This document shows, piece by piece, positions 1 to 9,278 of a stretch of 64,000 nt of DNA. Source of the stretch: Sporosarcina aquimarina (lineage in GTDB: Bacteria; Bacillota; Bacilli; Bacillales_A; Planococcaceae); assembly GCF_023715615.1 (NCBI RefSeq), contig NZ_JAMBOM010000001.1:806001-870000 (forward strand), in the 5' to 3' direction. Position 1 is the first letter of the stretch, and the number at the start of each line of letters is the position of its first letter. The translations under genes were made by a program, and so were the position numbers. The notes under the pieces are model-generated. The model did not search any database. It was not told the DNA's origin and worked only from the letters and a program-made list of their open reading frames with translations.

Positions 1-2
1 TA

Positions 3-350
3 TTCGCGCCACTTCAACGGAAGTCTGTTGTGATGACGGAACCTGTTGATATATATGAGGTGACTGGTTCTTATTTGTTCACTACAGAGTCGGCAAATAC
101 ATTGCAGGCACCAGCAATACCTGGCATTTATAAAGCAACAGATGGGACAACTGACAAGTTATTAGCTGTTCAGCTTGAATCCTCTGAAAAAAGTGTAGCG
201 ACAGGAGATTCTTATTCAACAGGAAAGCTAACAACAACAGATGTGAAGAAGGAGCAAACAATCCCAGTCATTTGGCCATTTCTTCTACCACTCTTACTGC
301 TAATGCTCATAGAATGGGAGGTGCAGAGACGCCGTGGATATCCGTATTGA
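3..350 (+). CDS. C-terminal part of a membrane vWA/BatA-type protein (truncated by window edge)
   Basis: The frame is open from the first bases of the window, so the start lies upstream and only about 115 residues are seen. The visible part ends in a hydrophobic segment (WPFLLPLLLLMLIEW) followed by a basic tail, RRRGYPY. This is the usual ending of large von Willebrand factor A membrane proteins found beside MoxR ATPase and DUF58 genes. The stop overlaps the start of the next vWA gene by 17 bases, which suggests translational coupling in one operon. The family call is inferred from this tail and the neighbour; no vWA domain is visible in the fragment. Confidence 0.6.
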   Translation, partial: FAPLQRKSVVMTEPVDIYEVTGSYLFTTESANTLQAPAIPGIYKATDGTTDKLLAVQLESSEKSVATGDSYSTGKLTTTDVKKEQTIPVIWPFLLPLLLLMLIEWEVQRRRGYPY

Positions 351-2919
351 TCACCCTTTATGGTTGTTATTATCAGCTCCCCTTGTTGCCTATATGATTT
401 TTACGTGGCGTTCTGTAAAACGAAAAACACCAAGGGCAACACTTTTATTTATACTTAGAAGTGCTTCCATTCTATTCTTGTTAGCGGCACTCGTGTCACC
501 ATATCTAGTCCTTTTCAATGAAGAGGAACAGATAATGTTCCTTGCCGACCGTTCAGCTTCAACCTCAGGTACATCAGAAGAAATGGATGCGTTCATTGAA
601 AAAAGTCTAAGTTCAAAAAAAGCGGACCAAGCGGTAGGACTCTATTCGTTTGCAGGTGATTTTCGGACGGATACTGCGTTAACCAAAGGTCAAGTCCGCG
701 TTCCCCAGGTTGAATCACTAGAAGAAGTAGGAGAAACAGATATTGAAAAGGCTCTTTCCCTGACAAATGCGATTGGTTCTGCCGAATCCGCCACGCGAAT
801 TGTTTTGCTTTCAGATGGATTACAAACTAGAGGAGATGCATTAAGCTACTTGCAGAAATTCACGACTAGTCGTGTGCAGATTGATGTTGCGCAGCTGAAC
901 CATCAGGTGTTCCCAGATGCGGCCATAACAAAGTTAGATGTTCCGAGGACGGCTTATGCCGGGCAACAACAGCTTATGACCATTGAAGTGAATGCATCAG
1001 ATCGGACAACAGGGACCTTATATTTGTATCAAAACGATCGTCCTATTGGTGAAGAGGATATTGAACTGGTTCCTGGGAAGAATCAGTTCACCTATCCGTT
1101 ACCTGCAGTGAATACAGGGTTAGTAAAGTATGAAGCGAAACTCGTCGTTGAAAATGATCATTTTTTAGAGAATAATCGGATGTTCGCAGCTGTGACTGTT
1201 CAAGGGCAACCTTCCGTATTAGTAGTTGAAACGGATGAACATCCATCCGTCATACCCAGTTTATTGGATCAAAACACATTGAACGTTACAACACTTCAAG
1301 CGAAAGACCTACCTTCAACTTTATCAGGCTATTTACCTTATCAGGCAATTATTTTTGATAATGTGCCAGGCACTCTAGTTGGAGAAGAAAAAATGGCTAT
1401 GATTGAACAGACCGTGAAAAATTTTGGAACGGGTTTCATGATGACCGGGGGAACTAACAGTTTCGGACTCGGTGGTTATTTCAAAACGCCGATTGAGACT
1501 CTTTTGCCAGTTGAAATGGAAGTGAAAGGTAAAGAAGAGCTTCCTTCTCTTGGACTTGTCATCGCCATGGACCGATCGGGAAGTATGAGCGGCTCAAAAT
1601 TAGTCCTTGCACGGGAAGCTGCAGCACGGTCGGTCGATTTACTTAGAGAAAAAGACACTTTCGGATTTACTGCGTTTGAAGACAGTATATGGGAAGTTGT
1701 CCCCGTAGGTCCTCTAGATGATAAAAAAGACGTGACCTCGAAGATTTTATCCGTACCTGCTGCAGGGGGGACTAATATTTTCCCTTCGGTAGCAAAAGCA
1801 TATGAGGATCTGGCAGACCTATCTCTCCAACGGAAACACGTCATTCTCTTAACTGATGGACAATCTTCGATGCCGGCTGGATATCTCGATATTATTGAAG
1901 AAGCTAAAAATAACAATACGACGTTATCCACAGTGGGAATCGGTACTGATGCCGACGAATCCTTATTAGAAGAGATGGCAGAAGCAGGTGGTGGACGTTA
2001 TTATGGTGTTTCTGATGAATCCACCGTTCCTGCAATTTTGTCTCGCGAAACCATAACGATGACCCGGACTTATATCGAAGATGATCCCTTCTATATGAAG
2101 CTTGGACACGTGCCGGAGTGGAATGAGTTATTCGCTGTAGGAGTCCCTCAGATGAATGCCTACATCGCAACTACTGCTAAACCAACAGCTGACGTTGCAG
2201 CGTTTAGTCCTAAGGAGGATCCAATCATTGCTGAATGGAAATACGGACTTGGACGAACTGTTGCATTCACTTCGGATTCATCAGGTAAATGGTCTGGAGA
2301 ATTAGCTGCGTGGGAAGCATATCCTGAGTTTTGGAATACGGCAATGAGAAGAATTTTACCTTCTTATAGTTCTGCACCTTACGTTCTGACGCAAGGCGAT
2401 GGCGGTAAATTCACTATTACAGATACGAGTGGAGAAGCGGCATTTCTTGAGGTGACTGCGGTGACAGAGGCTGGTGAGGAAATAGAAGTACTTGAAGATC
2501 AGACAGCACCAGGTAAAGTGAATATCTCACTCAACTCGACACCTGGTCTTGTTTATCTCAGCGTAACGGACGATCAAAACCGATTATTTGAGACAGGTGT
2601 GACAATTCCTTACAGTGAAGAATATAGACCGAAAGTGCCGAACGAAGACTTGTTAGCGGAAATCACTAAAGAAACTGGTGGACGTGTATTGGAAAATCCT
2701 AATGAGGCATTTCGGTCACTTCCTTATCGTGGTGAAGAGCGGAAATCCATTACAACCTGGCTCTTATTAGGATCTTTACTCCTATTCTTTGCGGATATCA
2801 CATTGCGCCGTTTCAGCAGATTTGTGCCCGTGTTGAGAAAGAAAACTCCCATTGAAGAAATAGACTCAACAGGTCAGACGAGTGTTACTGAACTGCTTAA
2901 ACAAAAGCGGAAGCGATAG
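334..2919 (+). CDS. Membrane-anchored double vWA-domain protein with a glutamine-amidotransferase-like middle domain
   Basis: This 861-residue protein starts with GTG behind a GGGAGGTG ribosome binding site. Two N-terminal membrane helices (about residues 7-25 and 36-58) precede a vWA-like domain with a DRSAS metal-site motif near residue 72. A class-I glutamine-amidotransferase-like fold follows (about 290-395). A second vWA domain carries a complete DRSGS MIDAS motif near residue 413, and a final membrane helix lies near residues 806-822. Proteins of this build usually sit with MoxR ATPases and DUF58 proteins and are thought to take part in envelope or metal-dependent complex assembly, but the exact role is unknown. 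It ends just before a bidirectional terminator facing the MFS gene. Confidence 0.8.
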   Translation: MDIRIDHPLWLLLSAPLVAYMIFTWRSVKRKTPRATLLFILRSASILFLLAALVSPYLVLFNEEEQIMFLADRSASTSGTSEEMDAFIEKSLSSKKADQAVGLYSFAGDFRTDTALTKGQVRVPQVESLEEVGETDIEKALSLTNAIGSAESATRIVLLSDGLQTRGDALSYLQKFTTSRVQIDVAQLNHQVFPDAAITKLDVPRTAYAGQQQLMTIEVNASDRTTGTLYLYQNDRPIGEEDIELVPGKNQFTYPLPAVNTGLVKYEAKLVVENDHFLENNRMFAAVTVQGQPSVLVVETDEHPSVIPSLLDQNTLNVTTLQAKDLPSTLSGYLPYQAIIFDNVPGTLVGEEKMAMIEQTVKNFGTGFMMTGGTNSFGLGGYFKTPIETLLPVEMEVKGKEELPSLGLVIAMDRSGSMSGSKLVLAREAAARSVDLLREKDTFGFTAFEDSIWEVVPVGPLDDKKDVTSKILSVPAAGGTNIFPSVAKAYEDLADLSLQRKHVILLTDGQSSMPAGYLDIIEEAKNNNTTLSTVGIGTDADESLLEEMAEAGGGRYYGVSDESTVPAILSRETITMTRTYIEDDPFYMKLGHVPEWNELFAVGVPQMNAYIATTAKPTADVAAFSPKEDPIIAEWKYGLGRTVAFTSDSSGKWSGELAAWEAYPEFWNTAMRRILPSYSSAPYVLTQGDGGKFTITDTSGEAAFLEVTAVTEAGEEIEVLEDQTAPGKVNISLNSTPGLVYLSVTDDQNRLFETGVTIPYSEEYRPKVPNEDLLAEITKETGGRVLENPNEAFRSLPYRGEERKSITTWLLLGSLLLFFADITLRRFSRFVPVLRKKTPIEEIDSTGQTSVTELLKQKRKR

Positions 2920-2927
2920 ATTCATAC

Positions 2928-2967
2928 AAAAAACCCAAAGCCCTTTTTATGTGGCTTTGGGTTTTTT
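2928..2967. terminator. Bidirectional intrinsic terminator between vWA gene and MFS gene
   Basis: An inverted repeat around AAACCCAAAGCC / GGCTTTGGGTTT is flanked by an A-run and a T-run, so it can end transcription from both convergent genes. Confidence 0.85.
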
Positions 2968-2972
2968 GAAGT

Positions 2973-4169
2973 TTACGAACGTGTAGCAGCTAATATATCT
3001 GTGTTTCTCTTTGCCCATGTAGCGGCTATTAGGAAGCATGTGAGGAGTATTGCAGTCCCGAGAAAGTAAGGTGCTGTCATTTTCCAGTCGAAAACGAAAC
3101 CAGCTAACGCGGGTCCAACCATATTACCTAAGCTCATGTAAGCATTCATCATTCCGGCTGCATAGCCTTGTTCGTTACCCGCAAGTTTTGAAACCAAAGT
3201 ATTTACTGCAGGTCTCAATAAAGCAGTAGCTGTTGAGAAAATCGTCGCAACTAGCAAGATGGACCAGAACATATTCACGAATGTAATACTGAGCATTGCC
3301 ACCGCTGCAATGACTAAATTGATGAGGATGACACGCATTTCACCAAACCTTTTGAACAAGCGGTTGATGACAAACGTTTGGATGATAACGCCAACGAATC
3401 CCCCGACTGTAATGATGACTGCAATCATAAGAGGGGTGTAATTGTATTTTATCCCAACGTATAGTGAGATGGTCGATTGGAAGTTTGCTAATCCAAAAGA
3501 GAAGACGAACATGACAAGTAAGACGACGAAGTAGGGAGTTTTAGTAGAGCGCGCAATTTGTTGAAACAAATTATCTGTTCGTCTTGGCCCATTTTCAGCA
3601 GCGGGGCTCGGAGCGGGATTAGGTAAAATATAAAATGACATGACTGCAGCGAAAAGTGCAGCGCCTGCAGCGAAGTAGAAGGGAAACTGTAACCCGAATT
3701 TAGATAGAAAACCTCCAACTCCAGGTCCAATCATGAATCCGAGGGACATGGAGGCACCTAGTAACCCCATACCGCGACCACGTTCTTCAAAGGTTGTAAT
3801 ATCCGCAACAAAGGCCATCATCGGAGGAATTAAGAATGCCGAACCAAAACCAGAAAAGAATCGTGCTACAAAGAGCATCCAAAGCTCAGTGGAAAGGCCA
3901 AATGCAAGTTGGGAAACCCCATAAAGAATGAGTCCGAAAATGATGATGTTTTTTCTTCCGTGCTTATCCGAAAGGGAACCGGAAACGGGAGAAAATATGA
4001 ATTGGGCAAATGAGAAAACGGCAATGAGAGAACCGAGAGCTGCACCAGCCACGCCAAACGTTCCTAAGTAATCAGGCATGATTGGAATGATAAGTCCAAT
4101 ACCTGACATGGTGATAAACATATTGAACATCAGAATATAAATCGCAAAAGAAGTAGATTTAGTGGCCAC
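2973..4169 (-). CDS. MFS drug:H+ antiporter, NorA/YkuC-like (DHA1 family)
   Basis: The 398-residue protein has the alternating hydrophobic segments of a 12-helix major facilitator. Motif A appears as SGSLSDKHGRK in the loop after helix 2. The antiporter motif C appears as SLGFMIGPGVGGF in helix 5. The C-terminal half contains MNAYMSLGNMVGPALAGFVF, closely like the corresponding stretch of staphylococcal NorA. It is therefore probably a proton-driven multidrug exporter in the cytoplasmic membrane. It is a single-gene unit that converges on the vWA genes. The region upstream of its start holds a 20-bp repeat array. Substrates cannot be deduced from sequence. Confidence 0.85.
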   Translation of the reverse strand: MATKSTSFAIYILMFNMFITMSGIGLIIPIMPDYLGTFGVAGAALGSLIAVFSFAQFIFSPVSGSLSDKHGRKNIIIFGLILYGVSQLAFGLSTELWMLFVARFFSGFGSAFLIPPMMAFVADITTFEERGRGMGLLGASMSLGFMIGPGVGGFLSKFGLQFPFYFAAGAALFAAVMSFYILPNPAPSPAAENGPRRTDNLFQQIARSTKTPYFVVLLVMFVFSFGLANFQSTISLYVGIKYNYTPLMIAVIITVGGFVGVIIQTFVINRLFKRFGEMRVILINLVIAAVAMLSITFVNMFWSILLVATIFSTATALLRPAVNTLVSKLAGNEQGYAAGMMNAYMSLGNMVGPALAGFVFDWKMTAPYFLGTAILLTCFLIAATWAKRNTDILAATRS

Positions 4170-4328
4170 GCGTGTTCCTCCTTCCTATTCAGTTGTATCC
4201 TCATCTTAGTTTAGCATACAGCTTGTCTCTACTGGGGTGGGACAACTCGGGCAATTCTTGTAATACTGAAAATTTACGTATTTTAACTTAGATTCATATT
4301 TAGATTGACTAGCTTATCTGGATATCGG

Positions 4329-4564
4329 TGAAAGTGATCATAAAACTGGAGAAATGCTCATAAAACTCCCGAAATGCTCATAAATTGAGAAAAGTGATCA
4401 TAAACGTCAAAAAGTGCTCATAAATTGAGAAAAGTGATCATAAGCGTCAAAAAGTGCTCATAAATCGAGAAAAGTGATCATAAAAATCAGAATGTGCTCA
4501 TAAACTATGAAAAGTGATCATAAAAATCAGAATGTGCTCATAAACTATAAAAAGTGATCATAAA
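4329..4564. repeat. Non-coding 20-bp-period tandem array, copy 1 (12 units)
   Basis: Twelve units start every 20 bases from about 4331 to 4551. Each has a core close to AAAGTGATCATAAA or AAAGTGCTCATAAA followed by a variable 6-base spacer. Except at the second and third units, GATC cores and GCTC cores alternate, giving a 40-bp higher-order period. TAA recurs in every core on one strand and TGA on the other, and the period is not a multiple of three, so all six frames are closed and the array cannot code. It lies in the 538-base gap between the start of the MFS gene and the end of potD; the rest of the gap shows only the potD terminator. A related array lies at 31131-31484. Confidence 0.95.
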
Positions 4565-4662
4565 TAAAATTCCAATCCCATAACCGTTGGTTCAACCTAC
4601 CGCGGAACATAACATTTGCTCCCAAGACCATAATAACCTCGCGACCGATTAACTCCTTCCCC

Positions 4663-4693
4663 AAAAAAAACAGAAGCGATAATTCGCTTCTGC
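4663..4693 (-). terminator. Terminator of the pot operon
   Basis: Read on the minus strand, a CAGAAGCGA / TCGCTTCTG hairpin is followed by eight T residues just after the potD stop. Confidence 0.85.
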
Positions 4694-4707
4694 TGGAATC
4701 AAACAAC

Positions 4708-5781
4708 TTACTTCATATTCATCTTAAACTCTAAGAACAGCTCATTATACGTACCAAGCATTTCCAATCCTAAATCTTTATACACTTCCAAATGCTCTCG
4801 AGCCTTTTCATCCGGGTAATACCGGTCATCAGAAACGACCTCTGGGTCTAGGAGAGATAGTGCTTTTTTATTAGGTGTAGAATACCCTACATAATCCGCA
4901 TTTTGAGCAGCAACTTCGGGACGTAACATGAAGTTGATAAACTCATAAGCCCCGTCGATGTTTTTCACCGTCTTTGGAATCACGATGTTGTCGAACCATA
5001 AGTTCGAACCTTCTTCTGGAACCACATATGTGATGTCTTCGTTCTCAGACATCATATCCGCTGCTTGCCCGGACCATATGAGTGAGACGGCTGCTTCGTT
5101 ATTCATCATCATTTGGGTTACTTCATCCCCGATAACTGCTTTAATATTCGGGCTGAGCGTTTTCAGTTTATCCGTCGCTTCACGAAGTTCGTCAACGTTT
5201 GTTGAGTTGAGTGAGTAGCCTAGTGAATTCAAGCTCATCCCGAGAACTTCACGTGCACTATCTACCGTAACAACCTGTTGCTTAAGTGAAGGATCCCATA
5301 AATTATCCCAGCTCTCAAATGTTTGGCCTTCTAACAAAGTTGGATTATAAGCAATCCCAAGAGTCCCCCAGAAGTAGGGGATGGAATACGTATTATTAGG
5401 GTCAAACGGAAGATCCATGAAATAAGGATCAATATTTTTGATGTTCGGAATCTTGTCGTAATCGAGAGGAATGAGCAAATCTTTTTCTCGCATCATCTCC
5501 ACCATATACTCGGACGGTACTGTGATGTCGTAGGATGTACCGCCTTGCTCGATTTTCCCCATCATGCCTTCATTAGAATCGAAGGTTTCATAGATAACAT
5601 TGATGCCTGTTTCTTTTTCAAACTGCTTGATGAGATCAGGGTCAATATATTCACCCCAGTTATAAACAGTCAGCGTATTCCCACCAGATTGTGCACCGCT
5701 TTTAGCTAGTTGTGCATTGATGATTATGAGAATGGCTGCTGTTGCTGCAATAAGAACGGCTCCACGTACTAACGCTTTCAT
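4708..5781 (-). CDS. potD: Spermidine/putrescine ABC transporter substrate-binding protein PotD
   Basis: The 357-residue protein has one N-terminal hydrophobic segment (about 5-24) followed by TVYNWGEYIDPDLIKQFE, the typical start of mature PotD-type binding proteins. It would capture polyamines outside the membrane and deliver them to PotBC. Its start overlaps the potC stop by four bases (ATGA), and it is the last gene of the XRE-potABCD operon. No cysteine occurs in the signal region, so there is no lipobox. It is probably anchored by the uncleaved N-terminal helix or released, unlike most Gram-positive binding proteins, which are lipoproteins. Polyamine specificity is inferred from the family and operon. 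Confidence 0.9.
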   Translation of the reverse strand: MKALVRGAVLIAATAAILIIINAQLAKSGAQSGGNTLTVYNWGEYIDPDLIKQFEKETGINVIYETFDSNEGMMGKIEQGGTSYDITVPSEYMVEMMREKDLLIPLDYDKIPNIKNIDPYFMDLPFDPNNTYSIPYFWGTLGIAYNPTLLEGQTFESWDNLWDPSLKQQVVTVDSAREVLGMSLNSLGYSLNSTNVDELREATDKLKTLSPNIKAVIGDEVTQMMMNNEAAVSLIWSGQAADMMSENEDITYVVPEEGSNLWFDNIVIPKTVKNIDGAYEFINFMLRPEVAAQNADYVGYSTPNKKALSLLDPEVVSDDRYYPDEKAREHLEVYKDLGLEMLGTYNELFLEFKMNMK

Positions 5782-6578
5782 CGTTTCAGCCCCCTAGCAG
5801 GTGTTTTAGAGCGATTTGTTAGGAAGTAATAACCCAAAATCAGACCAGCTGTTATTACAAAGATGAGACCAGAGAGTGCATTGATCGTTAATGTGACACC
5901 TGTTCTAGCCATCGAATATATTTCAACGGAAAGTGTTGAGAATCCGTTTCCGGTCACAAAGAACGTCACCGCAAAGTCATCCAAAGAATAGGTCAGCGCC
6001 AAGAAAAAGCCCGCGAATATCCCAGGTTTAATGAACGGCAAAATGACACGTGACATAATTTCTTTACGAGTAGCTCCAAGGTCGAGTGCAGCGTCGATCA
6101 GTGTCGGGCTCATCTCCTGCAATTTCGGTAAAACCATAATGACGACGATTGGAATACTGAATGCAATATGGGAAAGTAGCACAGAGGCAAATCCGAGTTT
6201 GATGCCGACTAGTGTAAACAGAATAAGGAACGAAGCACCGATGATGACGTCAGGACTTACCATAAGAATACTATTCATGGAAAGCATCGCGTTCCGCATC
6301 GCTTTGTTCTTCATGTAATGGATTGTGATTGCTCCCATCACTCCAATTGCAGTTGAAATCAAAGCAGAGAGTAAAGCAACGACTACTGTATTGAGCACGA
6401 TGATGATGAGCCGTTTATCTTCAAAAACAGCAGCGTAATGTTCCCACGTGAAGGACTCGAAATGGGACATCGTACCACCAGAGTTAAATGAGTAAAAAAT
6501 CAAATAGAAAATGGGTGCATATAAAACAAGAAAGACAGCTGTCAAATAGATTTTTGGGAGTTTACCGTTTCTTTCCAC
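5778..6578 (-). CDS. potC: Spermidine/putrescine ABC transporter permease PotC
   Basis: The 266-residue inner permease has about six hydrophobic helices. The conserved binding-protein-dependent permease loop (EAA-like) appears as DAALDLGATRKEIMSRVILP near residues 163-182; it is where the PotA ATPase docks. The start is GTG behind a GGGGGA site and overlaps the end of potB by 17 bases. With PotB it forms the channel of the polyamine importer. The order potA-potB-potC-potD matches the known operon in Listeria and other Firmicutes. Confidence 0.92.
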   Translation of the reverse strand: MERNGKLPKIYLTAVFLVLYAPIFYLIFYSFNSGGTMSHFESFTWEHYAAVFEDKRLIIIVLNTVVVALLSALISTAIGVMGAITIHYMKNKAMRNAMLSMNSILMVSPDVIIGASFLILFTLVGIKLGFASVLLSHIAFSIPIVVIMVLPKLQEMSPTLIDAALDLGATRKEIMSRVILPFIKPGIFAGFFLALTYSLDDFAVTFFVTGNGFSTLSVEIYSMARTGVTLTINALSGLIFVITAGLILGYYFLTNRSKTPARGLKR

Positions 6579-7389
6579 TTCCAGCCATCCCCCTTTCGTT
6601 CGCAGTCGTTAGAAGCAAGATGACTACCATGAATAGAATTAAGAATACGGCAATCGTTGAGCCCATTCCCCAGTTTTGTGTAACGAGGAATTGCTGCTCA
6701 ATTGCTGTACCTAGCGTTATGACTTTGTTTCCTGCAATGAGTCGAGTGATCATGAACAACGAAAGGGCAGGGATGAATACGACCTGAATCCCTGACTTAA
6801 CCCCATTAAGGGTAAGTGGCCAGATGACACGTCTGAAAGTCGTCCAAGCATTTGCACCTAAATCCCGAGAGGCGTCTATCAGTGCAGGATTCAATTTATC
6901 CAACGCATTGAAAATCGGTAATATCATAAATGGAATGAAGATATAAACAGAAACGAACACGAAACTGAAGTCTGTGAACAAGATCTGTTGCTTGCCAATA
7001 CCAACAGTTTCAAGTAGCGCATTTACCGGTCCATATAACCCCATCAATCCGATGAATGCATAGGTCTTCAACAGTAAATTGATCCATGAGGGGATAATGA
7101 TTAGTAATAGCCACAGCTGTTTATGCTTTAATTTCGTTAAGAAATAGGCTGTTGGGTATGAAATTAACAAAGAGAAGAACGTAATGAGAAAAGCATACCA
7201 AAATGAGCTAACTGTCAGTTTTAGATAGACAGACGTGAAAAAGTTTTTATAGTTATCAAATGTGAAATTGCCACTTAAATCGAAAAATGAGTAGTACACA
7301 ATCAGTCCGATTGGTGCAATGACAAAAAGCAAAATCCAAAGAGAGTACGGAACCATGGACAACCGAAGGCCAGCGCGATTAGTTTTCAT
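6562..7389 (-). CDS. potB: Spermidine/putrescine ABC transporter permease PotB
   Basis: A permease of about 275 residues with six predicted helices. The EAA-type loop reads [20 protein letters not shown]. It pairs with PotC in the polyamine importer. The frame is open further upstream to 7422, but starting there would extend 44 bases into potA. ATG at 7389, which overlaps potA by 11 bases, gives [11 protein letters not shown] in front of the first helix and fits the family better, although its ribosome binding site is weak and translation may be coupled to potA. Confidence 0.88.
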   Translation of the reverse strand: MKTNRAGLRLSMVPYSLWILLFVIAPIGLIVYYSFFDLSGNFTFDNYKNFFTSVYLKLTVSSFWYAFLITFFSLLISYPTAYFLTKLKHKQLWLLLIIIPSWINLLLKTYAFIGLMGLYGPVNALLETVGIGKQQILFTDFSFVFVSVYIFIPFMILPIFNALDKLNPALIDASRDLGANAWTTFRRVIWPLTLNGVKSGIQVVFIPALSLFMITRLIAGNKVITLGTAIEQQFLVTQNWGMGSTIAVFLILFMVVILLLTTANERGMAGSGKKR

Positions 7390-8482
7390 CCGCCGCACCA
7401 TACGCTTCAAGTCGCGCATCATAGTCTTCTTCGGATTCGTTAAGACGCATGACGTGAATGTTTTCTGGGATAAAGTCTAGACCGATTTGCATGCCTACTT
7501 CAGCTTTTTTCGTTGAATGGACTAGCCATTCATTGCCATCTTGGTCGTATGTTGAAATTTCATAGTGTACACCTCGGAAAAGGGAGGTGTCTACTGTAAC
7601 TGTAAGTTTCCCAGCATCAACGGGTGTAATTTCAATATCTTCCGGACGAAGCACGATGTCTACTTTCTCATTGGGCTGGAGTCCAGCATCGGCGCATTCA
7701 AATCGTTTCCCGTTGAATTCAACAAGGTAGTCTTCGATCATGACGCCAGATACAATATTCGATTCGCCGATGAAATCAGCAACGAAACGGTTAATAGGCT
7801 CATCGTAAATATCGATTGGAGTACCCGATTGTTGAATTTGTCCCGAGTTCATGACGAAGATTTCGTCGGACATCGCAAGCGCTTCCTCTTGGTCGTGTGT
7901 GACAAAAATGAAAGTTTTCCCAAGACGTTGCTGGAGTTCTCGTAGCTCATACTGCATCGCTGAACGTAATTTTAAATCCAGTGCAGAAAGGGGTTCATCC
8001 AACAATATGACTTCCGGATCGTTGATGATCGCACGTGCAATTGCAACACGTTGGCGTTGACCACCGGACATTTCCGTGATCTCGCGGTTTTCATAGCCAG
8101 CAAGGTTAACGAACTTGAGTGCTTCTTTCACACGGCGATCCACTTCGGCTTTTTTCACTTTTTTGATGCGTAACCCGAATGCGACGTTTTCATAGACATT
8201 CAAATGAGGGAACAGGGCGTAATCTTGGAAAACAGTGTTCACTTGTCGCTCGTTTGCGGGTGTTTGGTTGACAGATTTCCCGTTAAAGTAAATCGTCCCT
8301 TCAGAGGGCTCTGAAAATCCAGCGATAAGTCGTAGAATTGTTGTTTTCCCACAGCCGGAAGGGCCGAGAAGTGTGTAGAACTTTCCGCGTTCCATTTCAA
8401 ATGAAACACCATCTAATACAGTTGTGTCTTCGCCGAAGCGTTTGCTGACATTCTCAAAGCGAATGATTGGTTGTGTGGACAA
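7379..8482 (-). CDS. potA: Spermidine/putrescine ABC transporter ATPase PotA
   Basis: The 367-residue ATPase has a Walker A motif GPSGCGKTT (about 39-47), the ABC signature MSGGQRQR, Walker [13 protein letters not shown] and the switch histidine in VTHD. A C-terminal TOBE-type regulatory domain follows residue 240. It energises PotBC for polyamine uptake. The start is TTG at 8482, placed by an AGGGGG ribosome binding site seven bases upstream and by the family-typical beginning [15 protein letters not shown]. It lies 15 bases after the regulator gene, so both are probably on one transcript. Confidence 0.93.
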   Translation of the reverse strand: MSTQPIIRFENVSKRFGEDTTVLDGVSFEMERGKFYTLLGPSGCGKTTILRLIAGFSEPSEGTIYFNGKSVNQTPANERQVNTVFQDYALFPHLNVYENVAFGLRIKKVKKAEVDRRVKEALKFVNLAGYENREITEMSGGQRQRVAIARAIINDPEVILLDEPLSALDLKLRSAMQYELRELQQRLGKTFIFVTHDQEEALAMSDEIFVMNSGQIQQSGTPIDIYDEPINRFVADFIGESNIVSGVMIEDYLVEFNGKRFECADAGLQPNEKVDIVLRPEDIEITPVDAGKLTVTVDTSLFRGVHYEISTYDQDGNEWLVHSTKKAEVGMQIGLDFIPENIHVMRLNESEEDYDARLEAYGAADEN

Positions 8483-8497
8483 TGAGGGTCCCCCTTT

Positions 8498-9040
8498 TTA
8501 TAAGTAAGATTCTGTAGCGACGAGTAAGAGCTCGCTAATTCCGTCGTGTGCATTTGAAATGCGGTGCTGGTCTTCTGCAGAATAGTACACTGCATCCCCC
8601 TCACTTGCTGAATAAATACGAGTTCCGATCTCTATTTCAACGTTCCCTACAAGTACATAGATAAACGTTTCAGAAAGGGAAGGGGCAAACTGTTTTAGCT
8701 CTCCTTTACGTGAGAACGTAATATGTACGGGTTCCATTTCGTTTTCATTGGATCTAGGTATGAGCCAGCGTATTTTGTAATGTAACTCATCGTTTATATA
8801 CGTTGTTTGGTGTTCAGGAGAGTAAACGACGGGATCACTCTTCTTTGTTTCGTCAAAAAAGTCTTTTGGAGTTGTACCGAGAACTTCGAGCAAGGAGAAA
8901 AGCGTTTCAATAGAAGGAGAATTCAAATCTCGCTCTAATTGAGAAATGTAGCCTTTCGTCAAATCAGTGCGTTCACCAAGCTCTTCTTGTGTGAGCCCGC
9001 TTTGTAATCGCAGCCGTTTGATTTTGCTGCCGATCTGCAT
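8498..9040 (-). CDS. XRE-family regulator with cupin domain (polyamine uptake regulator)
   Basis: The 180-residue protein has an N-terminal helix-turn-helix (about residues 7-60; LRLQSGLTQEELGERTDLT) and a C-terminal cupin barrel (about 105-175; SEGDAVYYSAEDQHRISN). This architecture is that of PuuR/SinR-like sensors that bind a small molecule in the cupin domain. As first gene of the operon it most likely autoregulates and controls potABCD in response to polyamines. The ligand is inferred from the operon, not from residues. Confidence 0.85.
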   Translation of the reverse strand: MQIGSKIKRLRLQSGLTQEELGERTDLTKGYISQLERDLNSPSIETLFSLLEVLGTTPKDFFDETKKSDPVVYSPEHQTTYINDELHYKIRWLIPRSNENEMEPVHITFSRKGELKQFAPSLSETFIYVLVGNVEIEIGTRIYSASEGDAVYYSAEDQHRISNAHDGISELLLVATESYL

Positions 9041-9278
9041 GTGTCATCCTACTTTCATGGAAGTTTAGTATAACTGAACTTCAAGTTTACTTTTAGCATC
9101 TTTCATTATACAAAATCATCACAGGAAATCAAGAGTAGATTTAAGCAATACTAGTAGTCACTGTTTAATCCTAAAATACCTATCCCGCAGGTGTTATTAA
9201 CAGAGAGTAATAACGGGCTTTCATTGTGTTATTACTAGAGGCGTAGTAGAATAATACCAAAGAAATGGGGGACTTCGA

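Noticed and set aside
1476-1931. 151-codon open frame on the minus strand inside the vWA gene
   Set aside because: It is the antisense shadow of a well-supported coding region and has no ribosome binding site or recognisable domain.
4170-4330. Riboswitch or T-box leader upstream of the MFS gene
   Set aside because: No conserved T-box sequence, no terminator/antiterminator pair and no recognisable riboswitch core were found.
4329-4564. CRISPR array
   Set aside because: The period is only 20 bp with 6-base spacers that recur between units; no leader or cas gene is present.
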